35,550 nucleotides of DNA from Planctomycetaceae bacterium (GTDB lineage Bacteria; Planctomycetota; Planctomycetia; Planctomycetales; Planctomycetaceae): assembly GCA_029243145.1 (NCBI GenBank), contig JAQWSQ010000016.1:1-35550 (forward strand), read 5' to 3'. Both the position numbers and the translations under genes were made by a program. Below the pieces are notes generated by a model that had not been told where the DNA came from, ran no database searches, and saw nothing but the letters and a program-made list of their open reading frames with translations. Shown here piece by piece: positions 35,336-35,550 of this stretch (position 1 is the first letter of the stretch; each line of letters begins with the position of its first letter).

Positions 35336-35550
35336 ATGTCAAATAATTCTGCCAACCATTCCCACTCATCCGAGAAGCCAAAACGCCCCAGACGCACCTT
35401 CTCTGACGAGTTCAAACTAGATGCCGTCAATCTCGTCGTCAATGAAGGCTACTCGTTGGCTGACGCCGCAAGGGCCGTCAATGTCGGCTACAAAACCTTC
35501 CGCGATTGGCACGCCAAGTTTGCTCCCGAACCCGAACCGTGCAGTGACGA
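35336..35550 (+). CDS. IS3-type transposase OrfA (5' part; runs off window)
   Basis: At least 71 codons are visible from ATG 35336, which has a strong ribosome-binding site (GGAGGA, 6 bases upstream). The sequence is a transposase helix-turn-helix of the IS3/IS911 OrfA type: RPRRTFSDEFKLDAVNLV, then EGYSLADAARAVNVGYKTFRDWHAKF. OrfA binds the element's ends; the catalytic DDE part is normally made by frameshifting into OrfB, which would lie beyond the window. The left end of the element should lie between about 35250 and 35335. A CCGCA/TGCGG inverted repeat at 35261-35278 is nearby. Confidence 0.88.
   Translation, partial: MSNNSANHSHSSEKPKRPRRTFSDEFKLDAVNLVVNEGYSLADAARAVNVGYKTFRDWHAKFAPEPEPCSD

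Overview
The window looks like a chromosomal segment from a planctomycete, probably order Planctomycetales. This is inferred from the gene families: a PSCyt1-type cytochrome c domain fused to WD40 repeats, a Cys-type sulfatase, a kinase with a C-terminal beta-helix, a giant Gln-rich DUF4175-like coiled-coil protein beside an alpha/alpha-toroid protein, and intergenic hairpin repeats. Base composition is near 50% GC by eye. No rRNA, tRNA, CRISPR array or prophage was recognised.

Layout, left half. sucC-sucD (succinyl-CoA ligase) is followed by a family 2 glycosyltransferase and a secreted coiled-coil/cytochrome c/WD40 protein. Next come two small membrane proteins separated by about 490 bp with no convincing gene but many inverted repeats. 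A leftward set follows: larC (nickel-pincer cofactor), fucU (L-fucose mutarotase) and an exported sulfatase, the last two suggesting use of sulfated fucose-containing glycans. A second leftward set holds a small redox membrane protein, the 1582-residue DUF4175-like protein, a secreted toroid protein and a protein with four SPLELARQQG-type motifs.

Middle. A rightward transmembrane Ser/Thr kinase converges on a leftward run: a 65-residue protein resembling CsrA, a four-helix membrane protein and a serine beta-lactamase-family hydrolase. A class I mannose-6-phosphate isomerase converges on the nitrogen-control cluster amtB, PII, PII, glnD (all leftward), which holds the ammonium channel, two PII signal proteins and the enzyme expected to uridylylate them.

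Right end. A prepilin-peptidase-like protease (rightward) faces a PhyH dioxygenase-SRAP pair (leftward) across a terminator hairpin, and aspartate aminotransferase is divergent from the PhyH gene. From about 33.5 kb the DNA is accessory in character: ATACTCTTGA repeats also found at the left edge of the window, a cluster of short hairpins mostly with three-base loops, a 150-bp segment bounded by a 9-bp inverted repeat, a TPR-like gene broken by an in-frame stop, and the 5' end of an IS3-type transposase running off the window.

The candidates best worth a second look are the structured gap at 5.74-6.23 kb, the CsrA-like protein at 22.3 kb, the SPLELARQQG repeat protein and the repeat-rich right end.
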